DNA of 64,000 nt from Talpa occidentalis (GCF_014898055.3 NW_023601322.1:70336740-70400739); one strand, 5' to 3'. Shown: positions 1 through 8,895, counted from the stretch's first letter. Numbers and translations are program-made. The notes: generated by a model not told the origin, from the sequence alone.

Positions 1-594
1 ATGCTTTTGCACTGGTGGTACTTTCATGCCCACTTGGGTGCCAAGTTTTATATTTTTTTACCTTTGATATTTTTTTAAAAATTGACATTTAACAACATAA
101 AATGACATCAGATATATTTAAACATAAGACATGTAATTGAAAGGTCTAAAGAGCATTTTACCAAATATATTTATATACATGGATGCATAAATAACAATCA
201 TGTCTAAATAAATTGTATTTCTTAGCTGTAATGCACTCAAAAGCAATGCTATTTCTCATTGTAAGAGTCATTTCTTTTCATGAGAACATGCCATCCTCTA
301 GTTAACTGGGAACGTGCAGACTTTCTTTTTAACCATTTTTCAAAGCTTTGTTATTTTTGAATTCGAAGAAGATTATTCCTTAACCCTATTTATGCCCATC
401 CCAGCCTTCACATGTGACAATACTGGTTTGTATAAATAGCTACCAATCTGCCTCTGGGGAGAGGGAAATAGATGTGTATATTGTTTTTCAGAACAAGCCT
501 CGCAGAACTGATTAGGTCACAGCTACCATAGAGTGGACAATTAACAGGTTCTGGAGCCTGTGCTGAGAGTCTTTACTTGCATTATTTCTTTTAG
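1..594. other. Unique AT-rich noncoding DNA
   Basis: No long open frame, splice-like exon or repeat that I recognise is visible here. The stretch is AT-rich with runs of TAAATA-type words. It could be intron or intergenic. Confidence 0.5.
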
Positions 595-662
595 TCACTT
601 TTTGAAACTTGTGATAAGAATATTTAACATGAGATCTACCTTATCAACAAATTTTTAAGTGA
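595..662 (-). repeat. Short antisense old L1M 3'-region fragment
   Basis: The stretch reading TTTAACATGAGATCTACC then AACAAATTTTTAAGTG matches the antisense 3' region of old mammalian L1M elements as I remember it. It ends at the CA microsatellite. The identification is from memory and the fragment is short. Confidence 0.45.
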
Positions 663-687
663 TACACACACACACACACACACACAT
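663..687. repeat. (CA)n microsatellite
   Basis: About twelve uninterrupted CA dinucleotides. It adjoins the old L1 fragment on its left and is probably length-polymorphic. Confidence 0.9.
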
Positions 688-796
688 TTGACTTTTAACA
701 ACCCCTTTTCTGCTTTTTATACAAGAGGTCTCACATTTTTTATTATACAAGTAAAGATTACTTTTGCTGAGACCGGGAAAGAAAGAAGCTGAGGCT

Positions 797-840
797 ATGT
801 GCTGCAGGGGCCATGTGCTGCAGGGGCCATGTGCTGCAAC
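797..840. repeat. 16-bp minisatellite, about 2.75 copies
   Basis: The unit ATGTGCTGCAGGGGCC is repeated head to tail from 797, 813 and 829. The third copy breaks off after ATGTGCTGCA. The copies are identical where they overlap, which suggests a recent slippage duplication. Confidence 0.85.
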
Positions 841-1525
841 TCCGCTGGACAGCTGCAGCTGGACCCAGCCGCCTCCCCTGCACCCCCACCCCCTCCAGGT
901 GGCAGGCATGGCAGGGAAGCAAAACCACACTACCCGAACCAGTCTGTCTGCCAGAGGAGTACCTCCAAGTGGCCCTAGCTAGTGCCATGTGCAGAGCGTT
1001 GCTCAGCCAACCCCTGCCCATATTCTTTACCCCCAGAACTGTGAGAGAACAGTTTTGGGAGTCCTAAGTTTTAGGATCCCTATGTATTGCAGGGGTCCCC
1101 AATAGTAGATAACTGGACCCCTTTTCTGACAACAGTGCCCTTTCCTTCAGGCCTATCCCCCTCTGTTAGCATCACTGGGGCCTTCCCGGGTCTTCTACCT
1201 CGTCGGCAGCAGCTCCCAGGGGGCTCCTCTTCTCTCATCTCCCTCTGACGTGCTGATGCTCTGGGCTCTCTGCTCAGTGCCTCATCTCTCTGTAGTGCTA
1301 CCGCTTCTCGCAGGCACCTCCCTCACCTCCGTGGCCTCAGCCAGACCACCCTCACCTAGCACCTGATCTCTAAACATGTTTACTGTGGGAACCAACAAAC
1401 ATATCCATCTCCCAATTGGTGCAGAGGTTTCTCCTGATCTCAGGAGCCATGTGTGCACAGAAACCTGCTCCCCACAAGCTGAGTGGTTCCCTTATTTTCC
1501 TGTTAGAGGGTGAACTGTGTATCTT
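841..1525. other. Unique GC-richer noncoding DNA
   Basis: Moderately GC-rich, C/T-rich sequence with several short overlapping open frames that look like chance. There are no recognisable domains and no clear splice-bounded exon. I see no repeat family here. Confidence 0.45.
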
Positions 1526-1543
1526 AAAAAAGGACTTGCTGAA
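1526..1543. repeat. Left target-site duplication of the L1 insertion
   Basis: AAAAAAGGACTTGCTGAA is repeated exactly at 2454-2471, immediately after the L1 poly(A). The preceding bases CTT plus the A-run give a TT/AAAA context, the usual L1 endonuclease nick site. Confidence 0.93.
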
Positions 1544-2248
1544 CCCAACACTAATGATAAAGGACTGATCACAAAAATCTGCAAAGAGCTGATGAGACTC
1601 AGCAACAACAAAGAAAATAATCCAGTCAAAAAATGGGCAGAAGAGCTAAAAAGAAACTTCTCTGAAGAGGAAATGCAAATGGCCAACAGACATATGAAAA
1701 AATGTTCAACATCACTTGTCATCAGGGAAATGCAAATCAAAACTACCATGAGATACCATCTCACACCAGTGAGAATGGCACATATTAAAAAAACTAGCAA
1801 CAACAAATGTTGGCGAGGGTGTGGAGAAAAAGGAACTCTTCTGCACTGTTGGTGGGAGTGCAAACTGGTCCAACCACTGTGGAAAGCTGTATGGAGATTT
1901 CTGGACCTACTAAACATAGAGCTTCCATATGATCCAGCAATTCCACTCCTAGGTATTTACCCAAAGGACACAGAAACATCAATTCCAAAGAACACCTGCA
2001 CCCCTATGTTTATAGCAGCACTGTTTACAATAGCTAAGCTTTGGAAACAACCCAAATGCCCAAAAATAGATGACTGGATCAAGAAGATGTGGTACATATA
2101 TACCATGGAATATTACTCAGCATTCAAAAAAGATAAACACATGCAATTTGCAGCAACATGGATGGCGCTGGAAGGGATCATGCTCAGCGAAATAAGCCAA
2201 AAAGAAAAAGAAAAATACCGGATGGTCTCACTCATAGCAGGAATCTAG
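1544..2248 (+). pseudogene. LINE-1 ORF2p C-terminal fragment (5'-truncated)
   Basis: The open frame extends from 1517 (a GTG, not an ATG), but its first nine codons are host flank and TSD. About 235 codons are L1-derived. ORF2p is the endonuclease/reverse transcriptase of L1, and only the region after the reverse transcriptase survives here. The conserved cysteine motif C-x3-C-x7-H-x4-C is intact at residues 98, 102, 110 and 115 of the open frame. It lies within [17 protein letters not shown] and is followed by the family-typical [12 protein letters not shown] and MEYYSA words. The stop TAG is at 2246-2248. There is no start codon or promoter, so no protein product is expected. Homology to L1 ORF2p is certain. 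The absence of any frameshift over 700 bp marks a recent insertion. Confidence 0.93.
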
Positions 2249-2453
2249 AAAACTTAAATAAGGGACCAGGAAAATGAATATAAGAAAGTGAAAATCAAAA
2301 TCAACAAAAAACTATGAACCAGAGACACTTTTTGGGGGGTGGGGGGCGGGAGGGGAAGGATTGGGGTCAGAATGGGGCGTTTGCAATTGTATGGGGGAAT
2401 ATAAAAATAAAATTAAAAAAAAAAATAAAATGTATATATCAAAAAAAAAAAAA
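1544..2453 (+). mobile_element. Young 5'-truncated LINE-1 (L1) with TSD
   Basis: This is a 0.9-kb L1 3' end. It holds the C-terminal part of ORF2, a short 3' UTR with a G-rich polypurine tract (2334-2385), and A-rich tails at 2413-2430 and 2441-2459. A perfect 18-bp TSD flanks it (1526-1543 and 2454-2471), so the insertion is complete and was truncated during reverse transcription. The ORF2 part has no stop codon until its natural end, and the TSDs have not diverged, so it is among the youngest insertions in the window. It cannot move on its own because the promoter, ORF1, endonuclease and reverse transcriptase are missing. A related but separate L1 3' end lies antisense at 28207-28517. Confidence 0.93.
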
Positions 2454-2471
2454 AAAAAAGGACTTGCTGAA

Positions 2472-2869
2472 ATCTAACTTTGCTGAGAAGAGAAAATTGG
2501 GACTCAGAGGCAGACATGCACAGAGGAAAGGCTGTCAAGAGACCTGGGAGAGGCTATGAGAGGGTGCTCACTAGGGTGATCTGCAAGTCAAGGACTGTCA
2601 GGCTGCCAGTCAACTGCTGGGGGGCTGGGAGGGGCCGGCCAGGTGCTCCCTCACACCCTCAGCAGGACCTGTGACTGAAGTCACCCGGTTTGTGGTCCTT
2701 TGTTCCATAGCCTCAGGAAATGAACATACTCCTCTGTACAATCTGTGCTACACATTCATTCTTCTATAGCCCTGGTCTCAGCAAGTGGCTCCCCCATTCT
2801 CCATTGCTCAAGCTAGAAATTGGAATGCTCAGCTCCAAGAACTGGGCCGGCGTGAAGTCAGGCACTCAA
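2472..2869. other. Unique noncoding DNA
   Basis: Ordinary mixed-composition sequence. Nothing recognisable as a gene, RNA or repeat is seen. Confidence 0.45.
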
Positions 2870-3830
2870 TAATATCGACAATTTAAATAGATGCCCTCAA
2901 ATATTGCAGGTCTTTTGGCAATTATGGATATTACCCCGAGGATGTGCAGAGTTGGAATTAAAAAGAGATACAAACCCCAAACATCTTTTATATCTGTCCT
3001 TTCCCTCTGTACTTCAGGTTTCCCGAGAGGAACTATTGATTTCTTCTTGCAGCCATGGGGCCGGCATATCCTGAGAGCCACATGTATGTAAATAACTTGC
3101 CTGCCTGCCTTTCTTTTCTTCAAAGAAATATCGATTATGACTTGGGAGAGTTCCCTAAAAGTTCTCTTTTTACCAGTTTCTTCTGCATTGTGTACAGTCC
3201 TAACCAGTGTGTTGAGTTACACAATGCGATCTTTGTGAGGAATCTTGCTCTTCGGAAGGCTCGGGGCGAGGAGAGCAGGGTGAGAGCCGCATTGATCTGC
3301 AGCCGGGAGCTGAAGTGGTGGCAAGTGCTTACCTCCAATTTTTCCATTCAGTGATATTGAAATCACTGCTCTGCAGAATGGAGTCAGGTTTCCAAAGAGA
3401 TGTGGTGCCACTTCTCTCCTGACAGTGATTTATACAAGTCCCTGTGCTCCTTGCTTTAGAGCCAGCGATTACTCTGGGCAGTGGGGGAGCAATGCCATTG
3501 TTGCAGCTTCATTTTATAATGAAACCACCTCAATGCATTTCCTCTCCTTGGCCTATGTGCATTGTTTCTTTCTTTTAGGTAAAGAAATTATAGTTGTGTG
3601 TGGAAGCCCTAAGCAGAGCACAAAGACATCAAAGTTTGCCATAATCATAAAAAGGCATATGCAAATCTTTTCCATTAATAATTCACAGTTAAGTGCAGGC
3701 ACCCCGGCCCCCTGTCTGAGTTTGCAGCAAGTAGCAATTTGTTTAGCTTTGGTAAAGGGCACGAAATCACCAAGTTCGATGTTCTATTTTGGTCTTGTAC
3801 TTGCTCGGTGCATTTAGTGTAAGCACATAA
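2870..3830. other. Candidate conserved noncoding element (unique, repeat-free)
   Basis: Almost 1 kb free of recognisable repeats, with smooth AT-rich stretches (2870-3000, 3600-3690) around a CpG-containing part (3240-3310). It contains TAATAATTC near 3676 and several ATATCGATT-type words. Short open frames occur on both strands but look accidental. This texture is common in distal enhancers. The call is an inference that cross-species alignment could test. Confidence 0.25.
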
Positions 3831-3974
3831 TCAACTTTGTAAATGAATACTTTAGTCCCTGTAAGGGATGGTGTGAGCTTTGTGGACTTTGTCAACGTCA
3901 CTGCCTCCTGAGCCCCTAGTGAAACTGTGACCTGAACCCCAAGTTCCTGAGTGGCTATGTTCATCCCCTCCGCC

Positions 3975-4090
3975 TTGTTTATTCATTCTGTGAAAATTTA
4001 TCTTGTGCCGGCCTGTGCCAGGTGTGGGCCTGGTGCTTGGGGAGGTCCCATGAAAAAGACAAGCGTGGCTCTGTTGGGGGCCACTGTAGT
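3975..4090 (-). repeat. L2 3'-end fragment (antisense)
   Basis: TTATTCATTCTGTG, followed by a decayed TGTGCCAGGTG...GGTGCTTGGGG block, matches the reverse complement of the L2 3' end (the 'last base pairs before the ATG-poor tail' region often seen genome-wide). It is diverged, which fits an ancient L2. Confidence 0.5.
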
Positions 4091-4135
4091 GCCAGCAAGC
4101 ACGGGGCAGGTTCTCTATCAGTTTGAGCAGACAGA

Positions 4136-4523
4136 TGAAGGCGAGTCCTGGAGCCCTCAGTAGCTTTTTCAGGCTTTAATGCTCTTTCTTCATGAGTTGT
4201 GGGGCAAGCCCGAAGACTGGCAACGCAGGGAGGCCGGGGTGGTGGGGAGGGGCAGGAGGCTGGCAGGACCCCAGTCCCGGGAAATCTTTACTTTTTCTAT
4301 TTGGGCTCTTTCTGGCATTCTCTCATGGTCTTGCTTTTCTCTTGCTTTTCTCTTAGCTCTTCTGCTATAGCCATTCTCTTGTCGCTGAGTGACCCCACCC
4401 TACTTATGCATGCTCACACCGTATCACAGGTGTCCACCATCAGGCATGCGTGCCCTGCACCCATGCTTCCAAGCGCCCCAGAGGCTAGTGGTATAAAAGC
4501 CTGACCATTTCATGTACCCTACA
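4136..4523 (-). mobile_element. Solo ERV LTR, copy A (antisense)
   Basis: On the minus strand the element starts TGTAGGGTA (plus-strand end TACCCTACA at 4515-4523) and ends near CTCGCCTTCA (plus-strand TGAAGGCGAG from 4136). It shares the terminal motif, the CAGGCTTTT block and the CTGAGGGCTCCAGGA block with the LTRs at 6987, 7139 and 40838. A degenerate poly(A) signal, ATTAAA on the minus strand, lies near 4175. No internal retroviral genes flank it, so it is a solo LTR. It is more diverged than the other copies. Confidence 0.75.
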
Positions 4524-6039
4524 GCCACTCTGGTTCAGTCATGGTCCTATGCCCTGGGCCTCTGCGTCGCCCGGGACCCAATAAAACCAGGATTGCAGGC
4601 CCCAGCGCAGATCTGCTGAGTCAATTTGAACATCAGCACCAGGTGAAGCCTGTAGAAGAGGAAAACACATTCAATGAGGCATAATATAGTGAATGTTTTC
4701 AGGTGTGCAGAATGCTGGGCATTCTGTGAGGCCAGAGCTGGTGACACCTGTGGTGAAATGGGAGGAGCACAGGGGAGCCTCAGAAGAAAGAGGCAGTTTC
4801 ATCTGACGTCAGTTGGATAAGAGGCGTGGAGCGGGCTGGAGCGTGGACTCCAGGCCCCGGGCGGGGCTGGGTGCGCACACTCAGTGGGGAGACACGAGGG
4901 CTGCTGCAGGAGCAGCGCTCAGCACACGAGAGGCAGAGGAAGAACTCAGAGGGCTTCAGGCCCTCAGACCAGAAGCTTGAACTTACCCTACAAGGTCACA
5001 AGGAGCCACTTAGGGATTTAACAGGATTGGATTTGAAAGCACAATGGATTGTTGCAAGACCACTTTCATGACCAAGCGGAGGTGGATTGGTGCAGGGAGA
5101 GTGGAACACTGTCCTGGCAACAGGTGATGGGCTCGGACCGAGGTAAGACGCATCAGAGAGGTGGGTGCCTGCGGGACAAGCTTAGGAGGCAGAGGGCGGG
5201 GGAGAAGAGAGTCAGGGAGCAGCCCACCAGGGGCCCAGCTGAGGGTCTGGGTCATCTCTTCCGACTCGCCTCCCATGGACTGTCCCACCGGCCTCCTCCA
5301 TGTGTTGGAGTCTTTCTTCCCTCCTTTCACATCAGCTTCCTGAACACAAGGCCTTGCCAGGCACATTTTTGTTTTCCTCACAGAACCTACTCCAGGGCAC
5401 TGGCGCTATCTGGCGTCCTCTTCATGACCTGTTACTCATTTTCCCTAAGAGCTCGCCCTTCTTCTGTTCGGGGTGATTCTCAGAGGAGAATTGCTTGGGA
5501 AGGCTGTATTTCACTGTTTCTCTCAAATCGAACAATAACTCCAGTTTGTATGGCGCTTCCCAGTTCAGGCAGCATTTTCATGACCTCCAACTCATTTGCA
5601 TTCCGCCCATCAGCTCTGTGTGCAGCTTTCTAAAAGGTGGTGGCTCACAGCTCGCTGTTCATCAAGGGCTGATTATCTCAGTTTTTCTCTCCTTGTTCTG
5701 ACTTCCTGCCTTTTGACTTGGGAGTTGCAGCTGGTAGCAGGTTGGGGTCAAACAAAGCAGAGTTGAGTCAAATACATTCTACCTATTTGAATTAGCTATT
5801 TAGGAAAAAGGACAGGTGGGGGGCCAGGGAGAGGGAGAGGTGTGGAGGAGGCAGGATGGGTTCCACTTTACTCCACCTGGCTCCCTGGGCAGGAACAGGG
5901 AAATAAAACCTAGCTTTGTCTGGGGTTCTCGTTCTTTGGGGTCCATTCTTTGTGCCTTGCAAGAGGAGACCAAAGGGAAAATCACAGTTAGTGTTGCTGA
6001 AATTGTGCCTTGCCTCTCTGGAGGGAGAAAGGGATTTTG
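4524..6039. other. Unique noncoding DNA
   Basis: Mixed GC-rich sequence. A 194-codon frame at 5049-5633 and others on the opposite strand overlap heavily, show no domain and have low-complexity composition. I treat them as chance. No RNA gene or repeat was recognised. Confidence 0.45.
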
Positions 6040-6150
6040 GGTGGAGCAGCCCTATGTTTGAATCCTGGCTCTGCCACCCACTAGCCCCAAGGCTTAGGGA
6101 GCTGCTTAGCTTCTCCAGGTCTGTTTCCTTAGGGTAAGTGCCAGTGACGG
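6040..6150 (+). repeat. MIR SINE fragment
   Basis: TTTGAATCCTGGCTCTGCCA followed by a decayed 'agctgcttagcttctccaGG...TTTCCTTAGGG' block is the MIR core in sense orientation. Confidence 0.7.
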
Positions 6151-6324
6151 TCCCTCTCTCACAGCTGTGTGAGGCCCAGACTAGGCAGAGACATTGGAAC
6201 ACACAGGCTGCCCCCCGTGTCTGGTCAGGTGTGACAGTTCATGTCTGACCACCCAGTTAGGGGTGATTCTTACATCATCCTAGGAGGGCAACTTGCTACA
6301 TGTTGTTTGCATGGGAAGTAGGAG

Positions 6325-6384
6325 GGGTCTCCACCTCAGTGTGCACGAGAACCTTTCAGTTGTTTGTTAAAATACACAGTTCTG
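6325..6384. mobile_element. MER5-like hAT MITE, left part
   Basis: TTTGTTAAAATACACAGTTC resembles the MER5A core ('aaaatacagattcctgggcc'). The element is interrupted by a SINE and resumes at 6684-6790. Family assignment is from memory. Confidence 0.45.
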
Positions 6385-6386
6385 GG
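6370..6386. repeat. Left TSD of SINE 1
   Basis: AAATACACAGTTCTGGG here matches GAATACACAGTTCTGGG at 6684-6700 with one mismatch. Confidence 0.85.
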
Positions 6387-6683
6387 GCCTCCTTGGTGGC
6401 ACAAGGGGTTAAGCATCGCACTGTGAAGCGGTCTGCAGCCTCTGCAGCATGAGTTCAATCCCCAGCCGGCCAGGGAGAAACCACATGGCACAGCAGACCT
6501 CTCCTGTCTCACCTGTTGCTCCCCTCAGCAGTGTCTTTCAGTCAATCTGCCTGTTCTGTTCCCTACTCTGGGGAGTCCTTTTCACACCTCTCCACCGCCC
6601 CCCCACCCCGCATCTCTGGGCTGTGCCCCAGCTCCTGTGTGCATAGATAAATAAATCTTATGAAAAAAAAAAAAGTTTTAAAA
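6387..6683 (+). mobile_element. SINE 1: lineage-specific tRNA-derived SINE (sense)
   Basis: Head GCCTCCTTGGTGGCACAAGG (box A region), a decayed box B GTTCAATCCCC, a body with GCAGACCTCTCCTGTCTC and CCCTCAGCAGTG, then AAATAAATCTTATG and an A-tail. The tRNA-like head should recruit pol III, and the AATAAA plus TCTT tail is the T+ SINE signature. The family is non-autonomous and moved by L1. TSDs at 6370-6386 and 6684-6700 confirm the ends. The insertion cut a MER5-like element in two. The family name is not certain. Confidence 0.9.
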
Positions 6684-6790
6684 GAATACACAGTTCTGGG
6701 CGTGGCCCTCAGAGATGATTGATCTGTGATGGCACCCACTTGGTTCTCATGGGTGCCACGTTTTGGGAAATGGGTTGAACCCAGAACTAA
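6684..6790. mobile_element. MER5-like hAT MITE, right part
   Basis: Continues the element cut at 6386: 'cagttctgggcgtggccctcagagatgattgatctg' parallels the MER5A middle. It includes the right TSD of SINE 1 (6684-6700). Confidence 0.45.
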
Positions 6791-7074
6791 AGAACCACCC
6801 AGCCTAAGGGGTTTGTGTGAATGAATTCTCAGTCCTGCTCCAGACCTGCTGTAAGAAATTTCTTCTCAGTTCTGCTCCAGAGCTACTCTAAGGAATTCTT
6901 TCGGGGGAGGACCCATGACTTCACCAAGCACTAGGTGGTTCTCAGGACAAAGCAGGTTTGGGTAACACTGGGCCTTGGGATCCAGGTGTAGGGTACATGG
7001 TTTTCAGGCTTTTCTGCCCTCCCACCATTAAGATTGCCCTGCTTGATGGGGCACCTGCAGTTGTTACATTGTTG

Positions 7075-7138
7075 TGTATAGGGGCAGGAAGAGACCCAGA
7101 GCAGGTTTTCTGATGGGGGGGGCGCGGCGGGGGGGGGT
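7075..7138. other. Unassigned G-rich segment beside nested LTR
   Basis: This segment is present in neither LTR B nor LTR D at the matching point and lies outside the apparent terminus of LTR C. It ends in a run of G tracts (7113-7138). It may be leftover leader sequence of the nested provirus or later expansion. Confidence 0.4.
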
Positions 7139-7512
7139 TGTAAAGGAGGAGTCAGAGTCCTCAGTGGCTGTTGCAGGTCTTTTATTGGGATTTACTCGGT
7201 ACACAGGCAGGGGTGCTGGGGGGCCGGGAGGCTGGCAAGCCTCCCGGCCCCCAGCAGGTATTCACTCTCTCTGGGCTCTCCGGCCTTCTCTGCTTCTCTC
7301 TCGGCTTCTGCTGCTTCTCTTTCGGTTTCTGCTGGCGTCTCCGTGACGCCGCCCTTAAAAAGCCCAGTCTCAGCCCAGGTGAATCCCATCTACCTAGGCC
7401 CACACCCCATTCCAGATGCCCGCCATCAGGCATGCATTCAGGACCGCAAGGATCCATCATCCATCCTGATGGTGGGAGGGCAGAAAAGCCTGACATTTTT
7501 CTTTACCCTACA
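7139..7512 (-). mobile_element. Nested ERV LTR, copy C (antisense)
   Basis: On the minus strand it runs TGTAGGGTAAAG (plus-strand end TACCCTACA, 7504-7512) to CTCCTTTACA (plus-strand TGTAAAGGAG from 7139). Minus-strand landmarks in order are a TATA-like CTTTTTAAGG (plus 7351-7362), a purine-rich GAAGCAGCAGAAGCC tract, a perfect 15-bp hairpin (7219-7253), and AATAAA just after it (plus TTTTATTGGG near 7179). That gives a U3-R-U5 layout. It sits inside LTR B in opposite orientation, so it inserted later. No TSD could be confirmed cleanly. Confidence 0.75.
7219..7253. promoter_or_regulatory. Perfect 15-bp inverted repeat (R-region hairpin of LTR C)
   Basis: Arms GGGGGCCGGGAGGCT and AGCCTCCCGGCCCCC are exact reverse complements separated by the 4-base loop GGCA. 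In the LTR's own sense the hairpin lies between the TATA-like box and the AATAAA, so it would be in transcribed R. Weaker versions of the same fold occur in LTR B (7640-7667) and LTR D (41065-41092). Confidence 0.85.
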
Positions 7513-7772
7513 TTGTGTTATTTACTTCTGTGGGCCTTGGGGGGAGTATTGAGATAGTCAACAAGAGAAGCAGAAGCAGGAGAGGCAGGAGAGAGAAGGG
7601 GAGAAAGGAGCCAGAGAAGCCCAGAGTGAAGACTTGCTGGGGGCTTGGAGGCCTCCTGGCCCCCCCACCGTGGCATCCTTGCCTGCCGTGTACCTGGTTG
7701 CTGCAGTGCATGTAAAGCTCAACAAAAGCCTGAGAAAACCCACCGAGAGCTCCAGTACCCTCCTTTACCCCA

Positions 7773-8340
7773 TCTGCTCCCATCATAGATATTCTGCTCT
7801 GTGCCCATGCTGCCACTACACAGGTGAGGCCCATCTCTGTGGAGGTAATTAGTGCAAGAAATTCAAGTAACTGGAGGTGTGTTTTAAAGGCAGACAGGTT
7901 CAGCAATTAGGGGGTGAATTCTGTTCCCTAAAGTGCTGACAATCAGGACTCTTGGTGGGGACAGCCTGGCAAGGTCACAAACTCAGAAACTGGCTGTGTC
8001 CTTGTATGTTAAAATGAGGCTGTAGGACAGGATGACTTTAGTCCTTGCAGTCTGAAATCAGTCAACTCTTTAAGTTTTGGTGTAAATTAGGTGGAGGTGA
8101 ATATCTATTAGCAGAACGCCCCTCCCTCCCATCATGTCTCATGCTTGCATTCCTTTTGTATGTGGCACTGTAGTATGTGAGTTTATTCAGCTTCCGTGTT
8201 TAGTCCACATTGTGCTTCATCGTGGTTATATTTGGGGGAAATGCAGCATATGTAGCTCCCTGAGACTCAGAACTTCTTATGAAGCACTTGTTACCCAGAC
8301 CAACAGTACTGCCACCTGATGGCAGCTCCTGGAATTGCAA
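7773..8340. other. Unique noncoding DNA
   Basis: No gene or recognisable repeat. Composition is ordinary. Confidence 0.45.
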
Positions 8341-8349
8341 GCCTGTGTA

Positions 8350-8352
<3 letters not shown>

Positions 8353-8382
<30 letters not shown>

Positions 8383-8630
8383 ATTTATTTATACAAGAAC
8401 TGGAGTACAGGCCAGAGGCACAGGAGGGTGAGAGAATTCACCAGAGACAGAGCAGGGTGCAGAGCAGGCAGACAACCGAAAACGCTGCTGAGGGGAGCAG
8501 TGGGTGAGACAGGAGAGGTCTGCCGCACCATGTGGGCATCTCCCTGGCCAGCCAGAAATTGAACCCGTGCTGCAGAGGTTGCAGACAGCTTCACAGCACT
8601 TCGCTCAACCCGCTACGCCACCGGGGAGGC
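8353..8630 (-). mobile_element. SINE 2: lineage-specific tRNA-derived SINE (antisense)
   Basis: Starts with a 24-base T run (the A-tail read backwards), then AAGATTTATTTATTTATAC, and ends CCACCGGGGAGGC, the head. TSD is CCTGTGTATTTT at 8342 against CCTGTGGATTTT at 8631. It belongs to the 'tacaggccagagg' subfamily. Confidence 0.88.
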
Positions 8631-8640
8631 CCTGTGGATT

Positions 8641-8895
8641 TTTTTTTTTAAAATTATTTATGCATACAAGAGCTGGGGTACAGGCCAGAGGTGTGGGGGA
8701 TGAGAGGATTTACCAGATACAGAGTGGGGAGCAGAACAGGCAGAGTGACTGAAGTACACTGCTGAGGGGAGCAGCAGGCGAGACAGGAGAGGTCTGCTGC
8801 ACCATGTGGGTTGCTCCCTGGTCGGCCGGGGGATTGAACTTGTGCTGCAGAGTCTGCGGACAGCTTCATAATCTGGTTCTTAACCCCTTGCACTA
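8641..8895 (-). mobile_element. SINE 3: same family (antisense), head eroded
   Basis: Starts with a T run and AAATTATTTATGCATACAAG, and carries GCTGGGGTACAGGCCAGAGG and CACTGCTGAGGGGAGCAGCA. The normal GGCCTCC head is replaced by CCTTGCACTAGTTTGAGG, so the 5' end is truncated or degraded. It directly abuts SINE 2 in the same orientation, probably by insertion into the neighbour's A-tail. Confidence 0.82.

Larger units (their letters stand above)
6987..7772 (+). mobile_element. Solo ERV LTR, copy B (sense), split by a nested LTR
   Basis: Begins TGTAGGGTACATGG and ends CTCCTTTACCCCA. With the 7075-7512 insertion removed it is about 350 bp and co-linear with copy D (40838-41175). They share CCCTCCCACCATTA, GGGGCACCTGCAGTTGTTAC, GTATTGAGATAG, a purine-rich GAAGCAGAAGCAGGAG tract, a GGAGGCCTCC hairpin core and AAGCTCAACAAAAGCC, where the poly(A) signal has decayed from AATAAA to AACAAA. 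There is no internal gag/pol/env sequence. This is an old retroviral copy reduced to one LTR. Confidence 0.8.

Noticed and set aside
5049..5633. 194-codon open frame
   Set aside because: Low-complexity, overlapped by a 123-codon frame on the other strand, no domain, no splice context. GC-rich DNA gives such frames by chance.
4136..7772. Retroviral gag/pol/env between the LTRs
   Set aside because: The sequence between LTR A and LTR B shows no retroviral reading frame or motif. The LTRs are in opposite orientation, so they are separate solo LTRs, not one provirus.
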